The translations under genes were made by a program, and so were the position numbers. Below the pieces are notes generated by a model, which made no database searches, was not told where the DNA came from, and saw only the letters and a program-made list of their open reading frames with translations. This document shows, in pieces, positions 34,551 to 45,674 of a stretch of DNA of 64,000 nt (position 1 is the first letter of the stretch; the number at the start of each line of letters is the position of its first letter). Source of the stretch: Mantis religiosa (taxonomy: Eukaryota; Arthropoda; Insecta; Mantodea; Mantidae); the NCBI GenBank assembly GCA_030765055.1, contig CM060953.1:179344709-179408708 (forward strand). The letters are read 5' to 3'.

Positions 34551-35510
34551 TTTTTTTTAATCTTTCAACACAGTCTACTTGTAACTCTACACACTTCTCC
34601 CAGAGATGCTTCCATCTCTGTAACCCATCCAAATAGTTCTCGACGTTTTTCAACATAGTCTCCTTATAACTCTACACACTTCTCCCAGAGATGCTTCCAT
34701 CTCTATAACCCGTACAAATAGTACTCGGCGTTTTTCAACATAGTCTCCTTGTAACTCTACACACTTCTCCCAGCGATGCTCTTATCTCTGTAACACGTCC
34801 AAATAGTACTCGACGTTTTTCAACATAGTCTCCTTCTAACTCTACACACTTCTCCCAGCGATGCTCCTATCTCTGTAACCCGTCCAAATAGTACTCGGCG
34901 TTCTTCAACATAGTCTCCTTGTAACTCTACACACCTCTCCCAGCGATGCTCCCATCTCTGTAACCCGTCCAAATAGTACTCGGCGTTTCTCAACACAGTC
35001 TCCTTGTAACTCTACACACTTCTCTGAGCGATGTTGCCATCTCTGTAACCCGTCCAAATAGTACTCGGCGTTTTTCAACATAATCTCCGTGTAACTCTAC
35101 ACACTTCTGCCAGCGATGTTCCCATCTCTGTAACCCGTCCAAACAGTACTCGGCGTTTTTCAACACAGTCTCCTTGTAACTCTACACACTTCTCCCAGCG
35201 ATGCTCTCATCTCTGAAATCCGTCCAAATAGTACTCGGCGTTTTTCAACATAGTCTCCTTGTAACTCTACACACATCTCCCAGCGATGCTCCCATCTCTG
35301 AAATCCGTCCAAATAGTACTCGGCGTTTTTCAACATAATCACCTTGTAACTCTACACACTTCTCCCAGCGATGCTCCCATCTCTGAAATCCGTCCAAATA
35401 GTACTCGGCGTTTTTCAACATAGTCACCTTGTAACTCTACACACTTCTCCCAGCGATGCTCCCATCTCTGTAACCCGTCCAAATAGTACTCGGCGTTTTT
35501 CTCTGCAAAA
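34551..35510 (-). repeat. 85 bp tandem array, left arm (11 units)
   Basis: The GTACTCGGCG start or its variant recurs at 34636, 34721, 34806 and so on to 35486, exactly every 85 bases. On the minus strand each unit encodes AEYYLDGLQRWEHRWEKCVE and LQGDYVEK, the C-terminus of a mariner transposase. The unit next to the gene is the original. The units farthest from the gene differ most (CGACG, CCCAGAGATGC). Confidence 0.95.
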
Positions 35511-36478
35511 TAATTGTCCACGAAGGTGATTGCCTCATTATTTAACGAAAATCTGTCTTCCGAGCGTAATTTTCAAATGAGGGAACAAAAAGAAGTCGCT
35601 TCGTGCTATATCTTGTGAGTAAGGTGGATGGTCAAGCAGTTCAAACCGTAATTCGAGGATTTTCGCGATAGCAACCTCTGAGGTGTGAGACGGTGCGTTG
35701 TCTCGGTGAAATAGGATTTTCTTTTTCTGCAAATGTGGCCGTTTTTTCGCAATTTCTGCCTGCAACTTGTCAAGTAATGATACGTAGGATGTTCCAGTAA
35801 TAGCATTACCTTTTTGAAGATAACCGATTAAAATAACTCCAGGATTATTAAAAAAACAACAACTCCCCATCACTTTCCCAGCCGAAAAAAAAACAGTTTT
35901 TCCTTTTTTTGGAGCCGGTCCCCCTTTGCAGTCCACTGTTTGGACTGTATTTTTGTGTCAGGCGTATAATGGTGTATCCAAATTTCATCTACAGTAATTA
36001 ATCTGCGCCAAAACTCGGATTTATTGCGCCTAAACTGCGCCAACATAACCTTGGAAATGTTCATTCGAACACGTTTTTGGTCTAACGTGAGCAAACGCGG
36101 CATCCAATGCGCGGACAGCTTACTCATGCCTAAATATTGATTTTATATGTGACAAACACGTTCTTTTGACATGTTCATAGCCTCTGCTATCTCTCTCACT
36201 TTAACTCCGCGATCGTCTAACACCATTTGGTGAACTTTGGCGATGTTTTGGTGTGTAGTTGCAGTTTCTGGACGTCCCGAACGTTCACCGTCTCCCAAGC
36301 TCTTACGGCCACGTTTTAACACAGGTACCGAAAATTTCACTGTGGTAAATGGTGCTGCAGAGTCCCCATACACAGAATCCAACTCATCTTTGATTTGCGT
36401 AGACGTATTGCCTTTCAAAAAGAAACATTTAATGACAGTTCGATACTCGATTTTGTCCACTCTGATAAAAATACTCAC
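35511..36478 (-). pseudogene. mariner D,D34D transposase (one stop, two frameshifts)
   Basis: The minus-strand protein contains the N-terminal helix-turn-helix (KIEYRTVIKCFFLKGNTSTQ) and SGRPETAT. The second helix block VREIAEAMNMSKERV follows, then WMPRLLTLDQKR. LITVDEIWIHHYTPD has the first catalytic Asp, FHRDNAPSHT the second and YSQDIARSDFF the third, with 34 residues between the last two. Lesions are a TAA after VCHI near 36140, a frameshift near 35910-35930 in an A-rich run, and another near 35565. The coding end runs into the 85 bp array. The first frame opens with GTG, not ATG, and only ~25 bases of the original 5' UTR remain before the right array. All catalytic residues survive. Confidence 0.92.
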
Positions 36479-36504
36479 ATCAATTCACTCAAACGGCTGT
36501 TACA

Positions 36505-39222
36505 TAAATATTTGGACGAGTTACAGAGATGAGAGCATCGCTGGGAGAAGTGTGTAGAGTTACAAGCAGACTATGTTGAAAAACGTCGAGTACTATTTGG
36601 ACGGGTTACAGAGATGAAAACATCGCTGGGAGAAGTGTGTAGAGTTACAAGGAGACTATGTTGAAAAAACGTCGAGTACTATTTGGACGGGTTACAGAGA
36701 TGGGAACATCGCTGGGAGAAGTGTGTAGAGTTACAAGGAGACTATGTTGAAAAACGCCGAGTACTATTTGGACGGGTTACAGAGATGGGAACATCGCTGG
36801 GAGAAGTATGTAGAGTTACAAGGAGACTATGTTGAAAAACGCCGAGTACTATTTGGACGTGTTACAGAGATGAGAGCATCGCTGGGAGAAGTGTGTAGAG
36901 TTACAAGGAGACTATGTTGAAAAACGCCGAGTACTATTTGGACGGGATACAGAGATGGGAGCATCGCTGGGAGAAGTGTGTAGAGTTACAAGCAGACTAT
37001 GTTGAAAAACGCCGAGTACTATTTGGACGGGTTACAGAGATGGGAGCATCGCTGGGAGAAGTGTGTAGAGTTACAAGCAGACTATGTTGAAAAACGCCGA
37101 GTACTATTTGGACGTGTTACAGGGATGGGAACATCGCTGGGAGAAGTGTGTAGAGTTACAAGGAGACTATGCTGAAAAACACCGAGTACTATTTGGACGG
37201 GTCACAGAGATGAGAACATCGCTGGAAGAAGTGTGTAGAGTTACAAGGAGACTATGCTGAAAAACGCCGAATACTATTTGGACGGGTTACAGAGATGAGA
37301 ACATCGCTGGGAGAAGTGTGTAGAGTTACAAGGAGACTATGCTGAAAAACACCGAGTACTATTTGGACGGGTTACAGAGATGAGAACATCGCTGGGAGAA
37401 GTGTGTAGAGTTACAAGGAGACTATGTTGGAAAACGCCGAGTACTATTTGGACGGGTTACAGAGATGAGAACATCGCTGGGAGAAGTGTGTAGAGTTACA
37501 AGGAGACTATGCTGAAAAACACCGAGTACTATTTGGACGGGTTACAGAGATGAGAACATCGCTGGGAGAAGTGTGTAGAGTTACAAGGAGACTATGCTGA
37601 AAAACACCGAGTACTATTTGGACGGGTTACAGAGATGAGAACATCGCTGGGAGAAGTGTGTAGAGTTACAAGGAGACTATGTTGAAAAACGCCGAGTACT
37701 ATTTGGACGGGTTACAGAGATGAGAACATCGCTGGGAGAAGTGTGTAGAGTTACAAGGAGACTATGTTGAAAAACGCCGAGTACTATTTGGACGGGTTAC
37801 AGAGATGGGAGCATCACTGGGAGAAGTGTATAGAGTTACAAGGAGACTATGTTGACAAACGTCGAGTACTATTTGGACGGGTTACAGAGAGGGGAGCATC
37901 GCTGGGGGAAGTGTGTAGAGTTACAAGGAGTTTATGCTGAAAAACACCGAGTACTATTTGGACGGGTTACAGAGATGGGAGCATCGCTGGGAGAAGTGTG
38001 TAGAGTTACAAGGAGACTATGCTGAAAAACACCGAGTACTATTTGGACGGGTTACAGAGATGGGAGCATCGCTGGGAGAAGTGTGTAGAGATACAAGGAG
38101 TTTATGCTGAAAAACACCGAGTGTTATTTAGACGGGTTACAGAGATGGGAGCATCGCTGGGAGAAGTGTGTAGAGTTACAAGGAGACTATGTTGAAAAAC
38201 GCCGAGTACTATTTGGACGGGTTACAGAGATGGGAGCATCGCTGGGAGAAGTGTGTAGAGTTACAAGGAGACTATGCTGAAAAACACCGAGTACTATTTG
38301 GACGGGTTACAGAGATGGGAGCATCGCTGGGAGAAGTGTGTAGAGATACAAGGAGTTTATGCTGAAAAACACCGAGTGTTATTTAGACGGGTTACAGAGA
38401 TGGGAGCATCGCTGGGAGAAGTGTGTAGAGTTACAAGGAGACTATGTTGAAAAACGCCGAGTACTATTTGGACGGGTTACAGAGATGGGAGCATCGCTGG
38501 GAGAAGTGTGTAGAGTTACAAGGAGACTATGCTGAAAAACACCGAGTACTATTTGGACGGTTTACAGAGATGGGAGCATCGCTGGGAGAAGTGTGTAGAG
38601 ATACAAGGAGTTTATGCTGAAAAACACCGAGTGTTATTTAGACGGGTTACAGAGATGGGAGCATCGCTGGGAGAAGTGTGTAGAGATACAAGGAGACTAT
38701 GCTGAAAAACACCGAGTACTATTTGGACGGTTTACAGAGATGGGAGCATCGCTGGGAGAAGTGTGTAGAGATACAAGGAGTTTATGCTGAAAAACACCGA
38801 GTGTTATTTAGACGGGTTACAGAGATGGGAGCATCGCTGGGAGAAGTGTGTAGAGTTACAAGGAGACTATGTTGAAAAACGCCGAGTACTATTTGGACGG
38901 GTTACAGAGATGAGAACATCGCTGGGAGAAGTGTGTAGAGTTACAAGGAGACTATGTTGAAAAACGCCGAGTACTATTTGGACGGGTTACAGAGATGGGA
39001 GCATCACTGGGAGAAGTGTATAGAGTTACAAGGAGACTATGTTGACAAACGTCGAGTACTATTTGGACGGGTTACAGAGAGGGGAGCATCGCTGGGGGAA
39101 GTGTGTAGAGTTACAAGGAGTTTATGCTGAAAAACACCGAGTACTATTTGGACGGGTTACAGAGATGGGAGCATCGCTGGGAGAAGTGTGTAGAGTTACA
39201 AGGAGACTATGCTGAAAAATGA
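36505..39222 (+). repeat. 85 bp tandem array, right arm (32 units)
   Basis: The CTATTTGGACG motif recurs from ~36506 to 39151 in register every 85 bases, 32 times. It is the reverse complement of the left array. The last unit ends with GACTATGCTGAAAAATGA, the natural stop of the transposase, and then the 3' UTR. Subtypes occur (AACATC or AGCATC, CACCG or CGCCG, GGAGTTTATG). From ~38100 they form a higher-order pattern of three units. Confidence 0.96.
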
Positions 39223-39246
39223 AAATAAAATTTCTGAAAAAATGTA

Positions 39247-39287
39247 TTGTATGTTTATTAGGTCTGAAACTTTTCAGACTTCCCTCG
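39247..39287 (-). repeat. terminal inverted repeat, right
   Basis: Reverse complement begins CGAGGGAAGTCTGAAAAGTT and continues into GACCTAATAAACATACAA. TA at 39288-39289 borders it, as expected for mariner. This tip is complete. Confidence 0.9.
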
Positions 39288-39289
39288 TA

Positions 39290-39988
39290 CATTTAGCGTA
39301 ATCATATTTCTTTTCTTTTAAAATCAAGAGCGCTTTATTAAAGGTATCGTTGCGTTTGGTTTTCTTTTGGTAGAGTAAAAATAATCACCGGAATTTCTAT
39401 TATAACTAATGGGACAGTACACCTAAATGACATCCCTGTATCTTAGTGATGGATCGAGCTAATGAACTCAGTAAAGTTTAGACGCAAAAACCAAGTACAT
39501 ATTTTATCATTAGACGAACATACTTTTGCTCGCATCAGAAAGGATAAATCATTTTATGAATGGTTCGAGCCATTCTTTAATTTGAATGGCTGCAACTATA
39601 CGAACGCGAGGTGATTATCCAATTTAGTGTACGAAACGCCCTAGGCTTTTGGCGAAATAAATTACTGAAGATTAAGATGTAGAGCGTGTTCGTGATTCTT
39701 CCTGCAGAGAGACGAGGTGCTGAAACATGGAAGAGGTCAGGGCACTCACACAAAGGAAAGTGGACTAATTCCTGTACACATGCAGTTTTCCTCACAAAGT
39801 GGTTTCATGAATATTGTACATTCCTCAGCACTGGCATGCACATTACATACGCTTTGGCAGTGCAAGGCATGCAGCGTATTATGCAAAATATGAAGATCCG
39901 CGGGCGAACATGGCTGAGTTCCTCCAAACTTACGAGAGAAACACTGCGACGTAAGTGTGGAAGTTGAAACTCTAAAATGCATGTGTTT
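39290..39988. other. no recognisable gene
   Basis: Short opposing frames at 39577-39982 have no known motif. Otherwise AT-rich. Confidence 0.5.
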
Positions 39989-41130
39989 ATGTAATAGTAA
40001 TTTAGTAATAGTAATTTAATAGTAGTTTATTTCCTTTTATATCAACAAATGGAAATACAAAATCAAGATTACAAATTATAAAATCTATACTGAAATATGC
40101 CATATATTCCTAAATCCCGAAAATCCTATCATGTTATTATGTTGCCCACCATTGAATAGCAATACGGTCCCCACACACATAACCCTAGGTTTTTGTGTTT
40201 TGGAGGCCCTCTGCTCCTTTTTACACTTTCTGCCATTTCACCTATCCCACTCTACATTTTTCTCTTAACTGTTCTTAGCCATCTCTCTTTAACTTTCCCT
40301 AAATAATTCCCTATATTTCTCCTGTTCTTTTCTCCTTTTACTGACAATATTTTTCTAATTACTACTTCACCCCCCAAACTTTCCCATTTACGTAGCCAGG
40401 CCTGCTCTCTCCATATCTTTGTTTGACTACAATTTAATATACAATGGAAATCTGCATTCTCTTCTCCACACAATGGACATTTATCTATCTCCCTCTCTTG
40501 ACCTATACCTTTCAAGTTTCTCACTCCTGTTCTCGCCCAAGCAAAACCTTCTCGCCCTAACTTACTACATATATCTATATATCCTTCCCTCCCCCAGGTT
40601 GTTTTTATTTCTCTATATAATCTCAGTGAGCTTTTGTCTCTAGTATTGGCAAAAATGTCTTGTCTGTCAATATCTTCTAATCTTAGCTTAACTTCTTTCC
40701 AGAAGCCTCTATACCCATACTCTGCATTTATCCAAGAATGACCCATACCTATCTGCTTCAACAAGTCATTCATTTTATGTGCCCAAGACCCACCCCAGTT
40801 ACTTCTCTTCTGAATATGAAAACATTCTTTAATTATATTGCCATCTTCCAAGTTAGTGATTCTGTATAAATATTTCATTGCCCTTGATAAGATTTTAATT
40901 TTAGTAGAATGCCTGCCCAGTTCCAATTGTGCTGTCCCATTAGGTGATGCTATTGGTAATCCCAATATGTATTTGCAAAAGGATCTATGCACTCTATCAG
41001 TCTCTCTCCAAGCCTCATCTACTCCCCAAACCATGTAACATTCTATTTTCTACTACTGCCGTATAAATCCTCTCCAATCATTTGACATTTATATCTGGCA
41101 GTTTACTGTAGCACGATCTTATCACTCTCA
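39989..41130 (-). mobile_element. LINE 3' end with long open RT tail and CCHC knuckle
   Basis: The minus-strand frame 40252-41034 (260 codons, ATG at 41034 but certainly internal) is open. It starts in the region after the reverse transcriptase thumb (VWGVDEAWRETDRVHRSF, LGLPIASPNG). It runs through a basic, helix-rich segment to a zinc knuckle, CPLCGEENADFHCILNC near 40440-40490, and a final WLRTVKRKM. The 3' UTR ends in a short ATTACT-type repeat at 39991-40030. A C-terminal CCHC is found in several LINE clades, so the clade is open. Upstream coding is truncated near 41130. The unbroken frame suggests recent activity. Confidence 0.8.
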
Positions 41131-41436
41131 TGACCATTCTACCTTTTGCCACAGACAATGTGTTTATGTATATCTGCCTACTATTTTCTTATAGGAAGTA
41201 CAGAACTCCACCCTAAACATATAATGAAAAGAAAAATAATTTTAATATATTAATGGCTTTGAAATACTATGAGAAAAACCCTCAATGGTGAATAACGAAC
41301 CAAAAAAGAAAAACAAACGAACAAAAGATATCTCGGAAACTGCTATTGGCACACAAAATTTTTGAAATGAATTGTGTTTTAAAAGATATCTAGTAGTTTT
41401 TGTCATTACGTTTTATTTTCCTCTTACATTTTACCC
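41131..41436. other. AT-rich spacer
   Basis: No gene or family match seen. Confidence 0.4.
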
Positions 41437-41644
41437 GTTAATGAATTCCTTCCGAATGAAAAGGACCTCCCATATCATTTAAGATTTATATTTCATCATT
41501 TTATTACTAAATGTTTGATATCTTAACCAAATTTCTTGGCCACTTTTGAGAAAATCAAACAATAGATAGTGGAATTTTCTTGAATTTATTCATCTGGGAT
41601 TTACACATTCGCACTCGCATACATTCTTAAAAATATTTTTGTCT
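41437..41644 (+). repeat. direct repeat R1 flanking Rep-1
   Basis: Matches 42686-42905 in the same orientation. Shared blocks are CGTTAATGAATTC/TGTTAATGAATTT, TTTCATCATTTTATTACT, and then TTGATATCTTAACCAAATTT and TTCTTGAATTTATTCATCTG. It ends where Rep-1 begins. Confidence 0.88.
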
Positions 41645-42685
41645 CCGATTAGGAGGCGGCGAATAAATCGAAATCAGATAATTAAAAAAGAAGATAAAGT
41701 AATGAAAATGCTTTGCTAAACTAATATAAAAATCTTGTTATAATAATATGAAATTAGAATGATTAAAATAGCGGTTGACTTAAAAAATAAGAAGGGAAGA
41801 ATATAATTTAATATAACATATATACTAGCATCCAGGCAAGAAAGATAAATATTCTTGTAAAAATCTGTACACGTCGGAGATACAGGAATGAAGGATTTTT
41901 ACCTTCTTTGTGCTATTAAAAGTTCAATATCTGAGAACTATAGTATACTTCCAGCCAGGAATGTGTTGGAACAAAGGGCTTTCAAAATGCAGTTGAGCAT
42001 GAACGCTAAAGGGATTTACTTCGCTGATTTGATAACGATGTATACCGTTACAAACAACTCTGGGTAGGCGTTCCCCAACTCGGGTTGGGCTGAACGTCAA
42101 TGAGTTAGATGAGTTTTGCAAACTAATGCGAAAACTCGAAATAAATGAGAAACCAATAATAATGTAACATTTGAGAAGGGTGACCTAGTTTGGTCATGTG
42201 ATAAAGCTAGAGAGGGGGTCAGAATAAGGTTCGAACTGAATCGTGAATTAAGAAAAACTTACTTAAAAGGTCATACTACGACGGAAGGGCGTGTTCATGC
42301 GCGTTAAGAAGAGGAGCGAAGACTTATAAGTCTGAAATGTAGGAAAGTTAAGAATAGCGCAACCAGCGTAGGTGGAAGCAGCGTTAGAAGTTTATTAGAG
42401 CAAAGTAGTCACCGTATAAATAAGAAATAGAAACCGGGTTTCAAGTAAAATTGAATTTATGTTAGGAATTTTACTAACAGGTGGTCACCGATCCAAGTCG
42501 ATAAGCAAACTTAGTAGGAATTAAACCAAATAATTCTGCAACAAAGTGTTATTAATACGACTTAGTAGCCAACAACCACCAAAATCCATTTCCTACAACC
42601 ATTCACCTGAGGATAAGAGAACTCAGAGCTCCAATTAGAACCCAATCAATTTAACTCTGGTATTGCGGGTTTGCCACACTGTTAA
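41645..42685 (-). repeat. Rep-1, copy 2
   Basis: The inverted copy of 14405-15483. Here it is bracketed by direct repeats R1 and R2, which are not found beside copy 1. No long coding frame is present. Confidence 0.85.
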
Positions 42686-42905
42686 TGAATTTCTTCTGAA
42701 TGAAAACGATTTTCCAAAACATTAAGACCTACATTTCATCATTTTATTACTGAATGTTTGATATCTTAACCAAATTTCTTGGCCACTTCTGAGAAAATCG
42801 AACAATTGAATAATCCGTAGTCATCTGAGAGGTAATTTGGAATAGTGGAATTTTCTTGAATTTATTCATCTGGAATTGACACATTCACACACGCACGCGT
42901 TCTTA
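42686..42905 (+). repeat. direct repeat R2 flanking Rep-1
   Basis: Second member of the direct pair. It differs from R1 by scattered substitutions and by an extra ~35 bases (TGAATAATCCGTAGTCATCT and following) present only here. Confidence 0.88.
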
Positions 42906-43466
42906 AAAAATATGACTTTGCTCCCAAATTCAGCAGCTCTAAAATATATTTACAATGCTATCTCAACATCAAATTTTTGGATGGAGTTAACACTTCCTCT
43001 AACCCATGGAGTTAATGGAAGCAACACAAAATTTAACTCAGTCCCCTGTCTGTTCCACGGAGCTTCTCTTGTCTTAGCAGTGTACCGCCGTGAAATTCGA
43101 CTATCGGAGGAAGTAAGGGAATGGCACCACGAATCATAAATTGGCACACCTACATGGTACGTGGTAGAGAATTCAGAATAACACGAGTTAAGACATTATT
43201 CGGTATTTTGTGTTGTAAAATTCGACACAAAATCGTATTCCGGTTCAATATTATGACAAGTTCGCTCCTCTTAAAGGAAAAATTGAAGGCGAAGTTGTTA
43301 CCAATAATACTTACCGCAGTACCTGCCAATTTTTCCAATGATAGCAGTGCACGACACCAAAAACAAATGAAAATTCAACACTACACTGTGAGTAAATAAA
43401 GCACAAGATCTAGGATTGGTAGTGAACATTAGTAAAACCAAATATAGGAAGATGGGAGCTGATGGG
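42906..43466. other. no recognisable gene
   Basis: Overlapping frames on both strands (42876-43399) carry no motif I recognise. Confidence 0.45.
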
Positions 43467-43725
43467 AATGCAAGAAGAGCCCGCCTCGGTAGCGTAGATG
43501 GTAGCATGTCTGTCTCACGTTCAAGAGGTCCCGAGTTCGAATCTCGGCAAGGGTGAGTTACGTGGATAAGGTTTTTTCCATTGGTTTCCCTTATCCTGAA
43601 AGAGAATGTCGGGTAACTCTAAGCTCCATGGAACCCGGACGCATTGAGCATCATTTCTCCCAATCCATTCATTGTGCGACTAAATGTTGGAGGACGTAGA
43701 TTACAGGAGAAAAAATGCAAGAAGA
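43467..43725 (+). mobile_element. SINE-A with target duplication
   Basis: The element lies at 43479-43713. The A box is TAGCGTAGATGG and the B box GAGTTCGAATC. It lacks ATATGACTTAACG near the end (CGACTAAATGTTGG instead). Direct repeats AATGCAAGAAGA lie at 43467-43478 and 43714-43725. An RTE-type LINE fragment follows directly. Confidence 0.92.
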
Positions 43726-43739
43726 AGAGAACCTACAGT

Positions 43740-44377
43740 TAAATTACATGAGAAAGAACACCAAAGAGTGGAAAATTTAAATACCTGGGATCTGTAGTAA
43801 CAGTAGATAATAAAACATCATTGGAAATTCAAGAAAGAATAACAAGTGGTAACAGGTGTTTTTATGCCTTGCAGAGTATGTTTAAATCAAGGAACTTCAG
43901 TAGGAATACTAAAATTAAAATATATACAACGGTACTAAAACCAATAGTAATGTATGGTTCAGAAAGCTGGGTGTTGACAATCAGAGAAGAACAGTGGTTA
44001 TTACGGTGGGAAGGGAAGATCCTGAAAAATATATTTGGAGTGATAAGGGTCTTGGATGGATGGAGGATGCGGTCTAACTTGGAGTTACAGTGCCTATTTG
44101 AACAACCAAATATAGTAGCAAAAATTAAACAAGGAAGAATAAGGTGGATTGGCCATGTGCAGAGAATGCCGGAAACCACTGTAGTTAAGAAGATATTCAT
44201 AGGAAAGCTGGATGGCAGAAGGAGAAGAGGAAGACCCAGGAAAAGATGGGTAGATGATGTAGTAGATGACTTGAGAAAGTTGGGGGTTAAAGGCTGGAGA
44301 AGAAAAGCAGAGGACCGAGTAGAATGGAAGAGGGTGGTTAGGGAGGCCAAGGGTCTACATGGCCTGTAGGGCCAACT

Positions 44378-44464
<87 letters not shown>
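43740..44464 (+). mobile_element. RTE-type LINE 3' end with (ATC)29 tail
   Basis: Frames from ~43770 read RVENFKYLGS-like sequence, then ITSGNRCFYALQSMFKSRNF and LKPIVMYGSESWVLTIREEQ. IRWIGHVQRMPETTVV and GRRRRGRPRKRWVDDV follow, ending in AKGLHGL and a stop at 44367-44369. This is the C-terminus of an RTE-like endonuclease/reverse transcriptase. The stop is followed by only eight bases before a pure trinucleotide tail, a hallmark of RTE elements. The RT catalytic core is cut off by 5' truncation. The coding part is open from 43821. Confidence 0.85.
44378..44464 (+). repeat. (ATC)29 microsatellite
   Basis: 29 uninterrupted ATC units forming the LINE tail. The minus strand shows a spurious poly-Asp frame across it. 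Confidence 0.97.
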
Positions 44465-44465
<1 letters not shown>

Positions 44466-45282
44466 CTGTGAGTAAATGAACAAACGAAAGTCAACTAGCG
44501 TCTGTATTTACCTAGAAAGCTAAAGCTTGCATTATAAGAACAGAACGAATCGATGTTTCTAATAATTATGTCCAAATTACAATAAATAAATCATTATTAG
44601 TGCTGCAACCGCCACTAATGTACAAATTAAACGTAGGAGAGAACAGTTTTACCAAACACCTATTTTTAAAGTAAAAATATCTGAGATTAAGCTAAGAATT
44701 AAACAGCAACACTCATCTGTTTATTCAGAGGTTCTTACGGAGAAGCTGGAAAAGAGCTTATGCAAATTCCGGCGTGGACATTCCTATCCTTACACTGTCC
44801 TAAAATAGGAGGTATAAAGATTAAATGAAGATCTCTTCAGAGGTTTTTGAACCCTAGAAGCTCTCAGCATCAAAATCGACAATATTCTCTTGGTTACCGT
44901 CGACATCACGCAGTGCTGACCTTAAGGTCAAAATCATTGACCTGATGTGGCACGTGTTGGTATGAGAGGACACAGAGATTTAATATGTATTGCTAATGTG
45001 TACCTTTGATTTACAGGAAATTAAAGTCTGCAGAAATTCCATTTTCTAAGCATTTATGACTTTCAGTAATTTCAAACATAATTCAGAGAATTTATTATTT
45101 TAAGCGTAACTAATATTAATATAAGTAACCCGCAACACAACAGAAATATAAATGTTTCGGATCTGATCGACATAAAATTTACAGATATGCTGAACTAAAA
45201 AGTTGAACGAGATGTGCAATTTTCTTCCTGAAGTTTTGGTGCATAAACGAAACTGCACAGAAATGAACAAAACGTCATATGT
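44465..45282. other. no recognisable gene
   Basis: AT-rich, with no repeat match. Confidence 0.5.
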
Positions 45283-45674
45283 ATAGAGTCAACATGAAAC
45301 ATTCAATGGCATGCCCGGGATTTGAACCAAGGATCTCCTGGTTTCCATCCAGTCACTCTAACCCATTGAGCTACCATGGCCAACGTGCCGTCCTGACATT
45401 AAATTCTCCAATTGACTCATATATTTTCCCGGTAAACCACTAGCGGCTCTCCGAGATTAAGTACTTATGATAGTAAGTCGCCACAAACGGTGTATCTCGG
45501 ATACGAGAGCCAATAGTGGTTTACCGGTAAAACATATGAGTCAATTGGAGAATTTAATGTCAGGACGGCACGTTGGCCATGGTAGCTCAATGGGTTAGAG
45601 CAACTGGATGGAAATCAGGAGATCCTTGGTTCAAATCCCGGCCATGGGATTGAATTTTTTCATGTTGAATCTAT
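45283..45674. mobile_element. tRNA-like fold-back element, long form
   Basis: The arms are 45283 to ~45455 and ~45500 to 45674, pairing as inverted repeats. Each arm contains a tRNA-like module: TAGCTCAATGGGTTAGAGC as D-arm/A box and GGTTCAAATCCCGGCCATGG as T-arm/B box (right arm, ~45580-45650). The arms extend inward through AATTCTCCAATTGACTCATA and a GGTAAACCACTA block. The unpaired centre is short. The outer tips read ATAGAGTCAACATG and CATGTTGAATCTAT. Confidence 0.85.

Larger units (their letters stand above)
34489..39289. mobile_element. fold-back mariner with inverted 85 bp arrays
   Basis: The element is ~4.8 kb and bounded by TA. The left end GGTGGTCTGAAAAGTTTC (from 34491) and the right end (reverse complement, 39287 back) share GTCTGAAAAGTTT, then GACCTAATAAACATACAA, and ~40 more bases of UTR. 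Between them lie an 11-unit array, a dead mariner transposase on the minus strand, and a 32-unit array in opposite orientation. Each unit is a copy of the transposase gene's own 3' end. Both outer ends are therefore mariner 3' ends and the original 5' end is missing. It resembles Foldback-type architecture built from a mariner. Confidence 0.9.

Noticed and set aside
34551..39222. CRISPR-like regular array
   Set aside because: Units are contiguous 85 bp repeats with no unique spacers, coding-derived, in a eukaryote.
14405..42685. Giant Polinton/Maverick with 1 kb terminal inverted repeats
   Set aside because: No polymerase, integrase, ATPase or capsid-like genes between the repeats, only unrelated relics; kept only as a testable alternative.
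43862..44494. 210-codon minus-strand frame with a long poly-Asp run
   Set aside because: It is the antisense of an RTE-like LINE end and its (ATC)29 tail; the Asp run is only the microsatellite.
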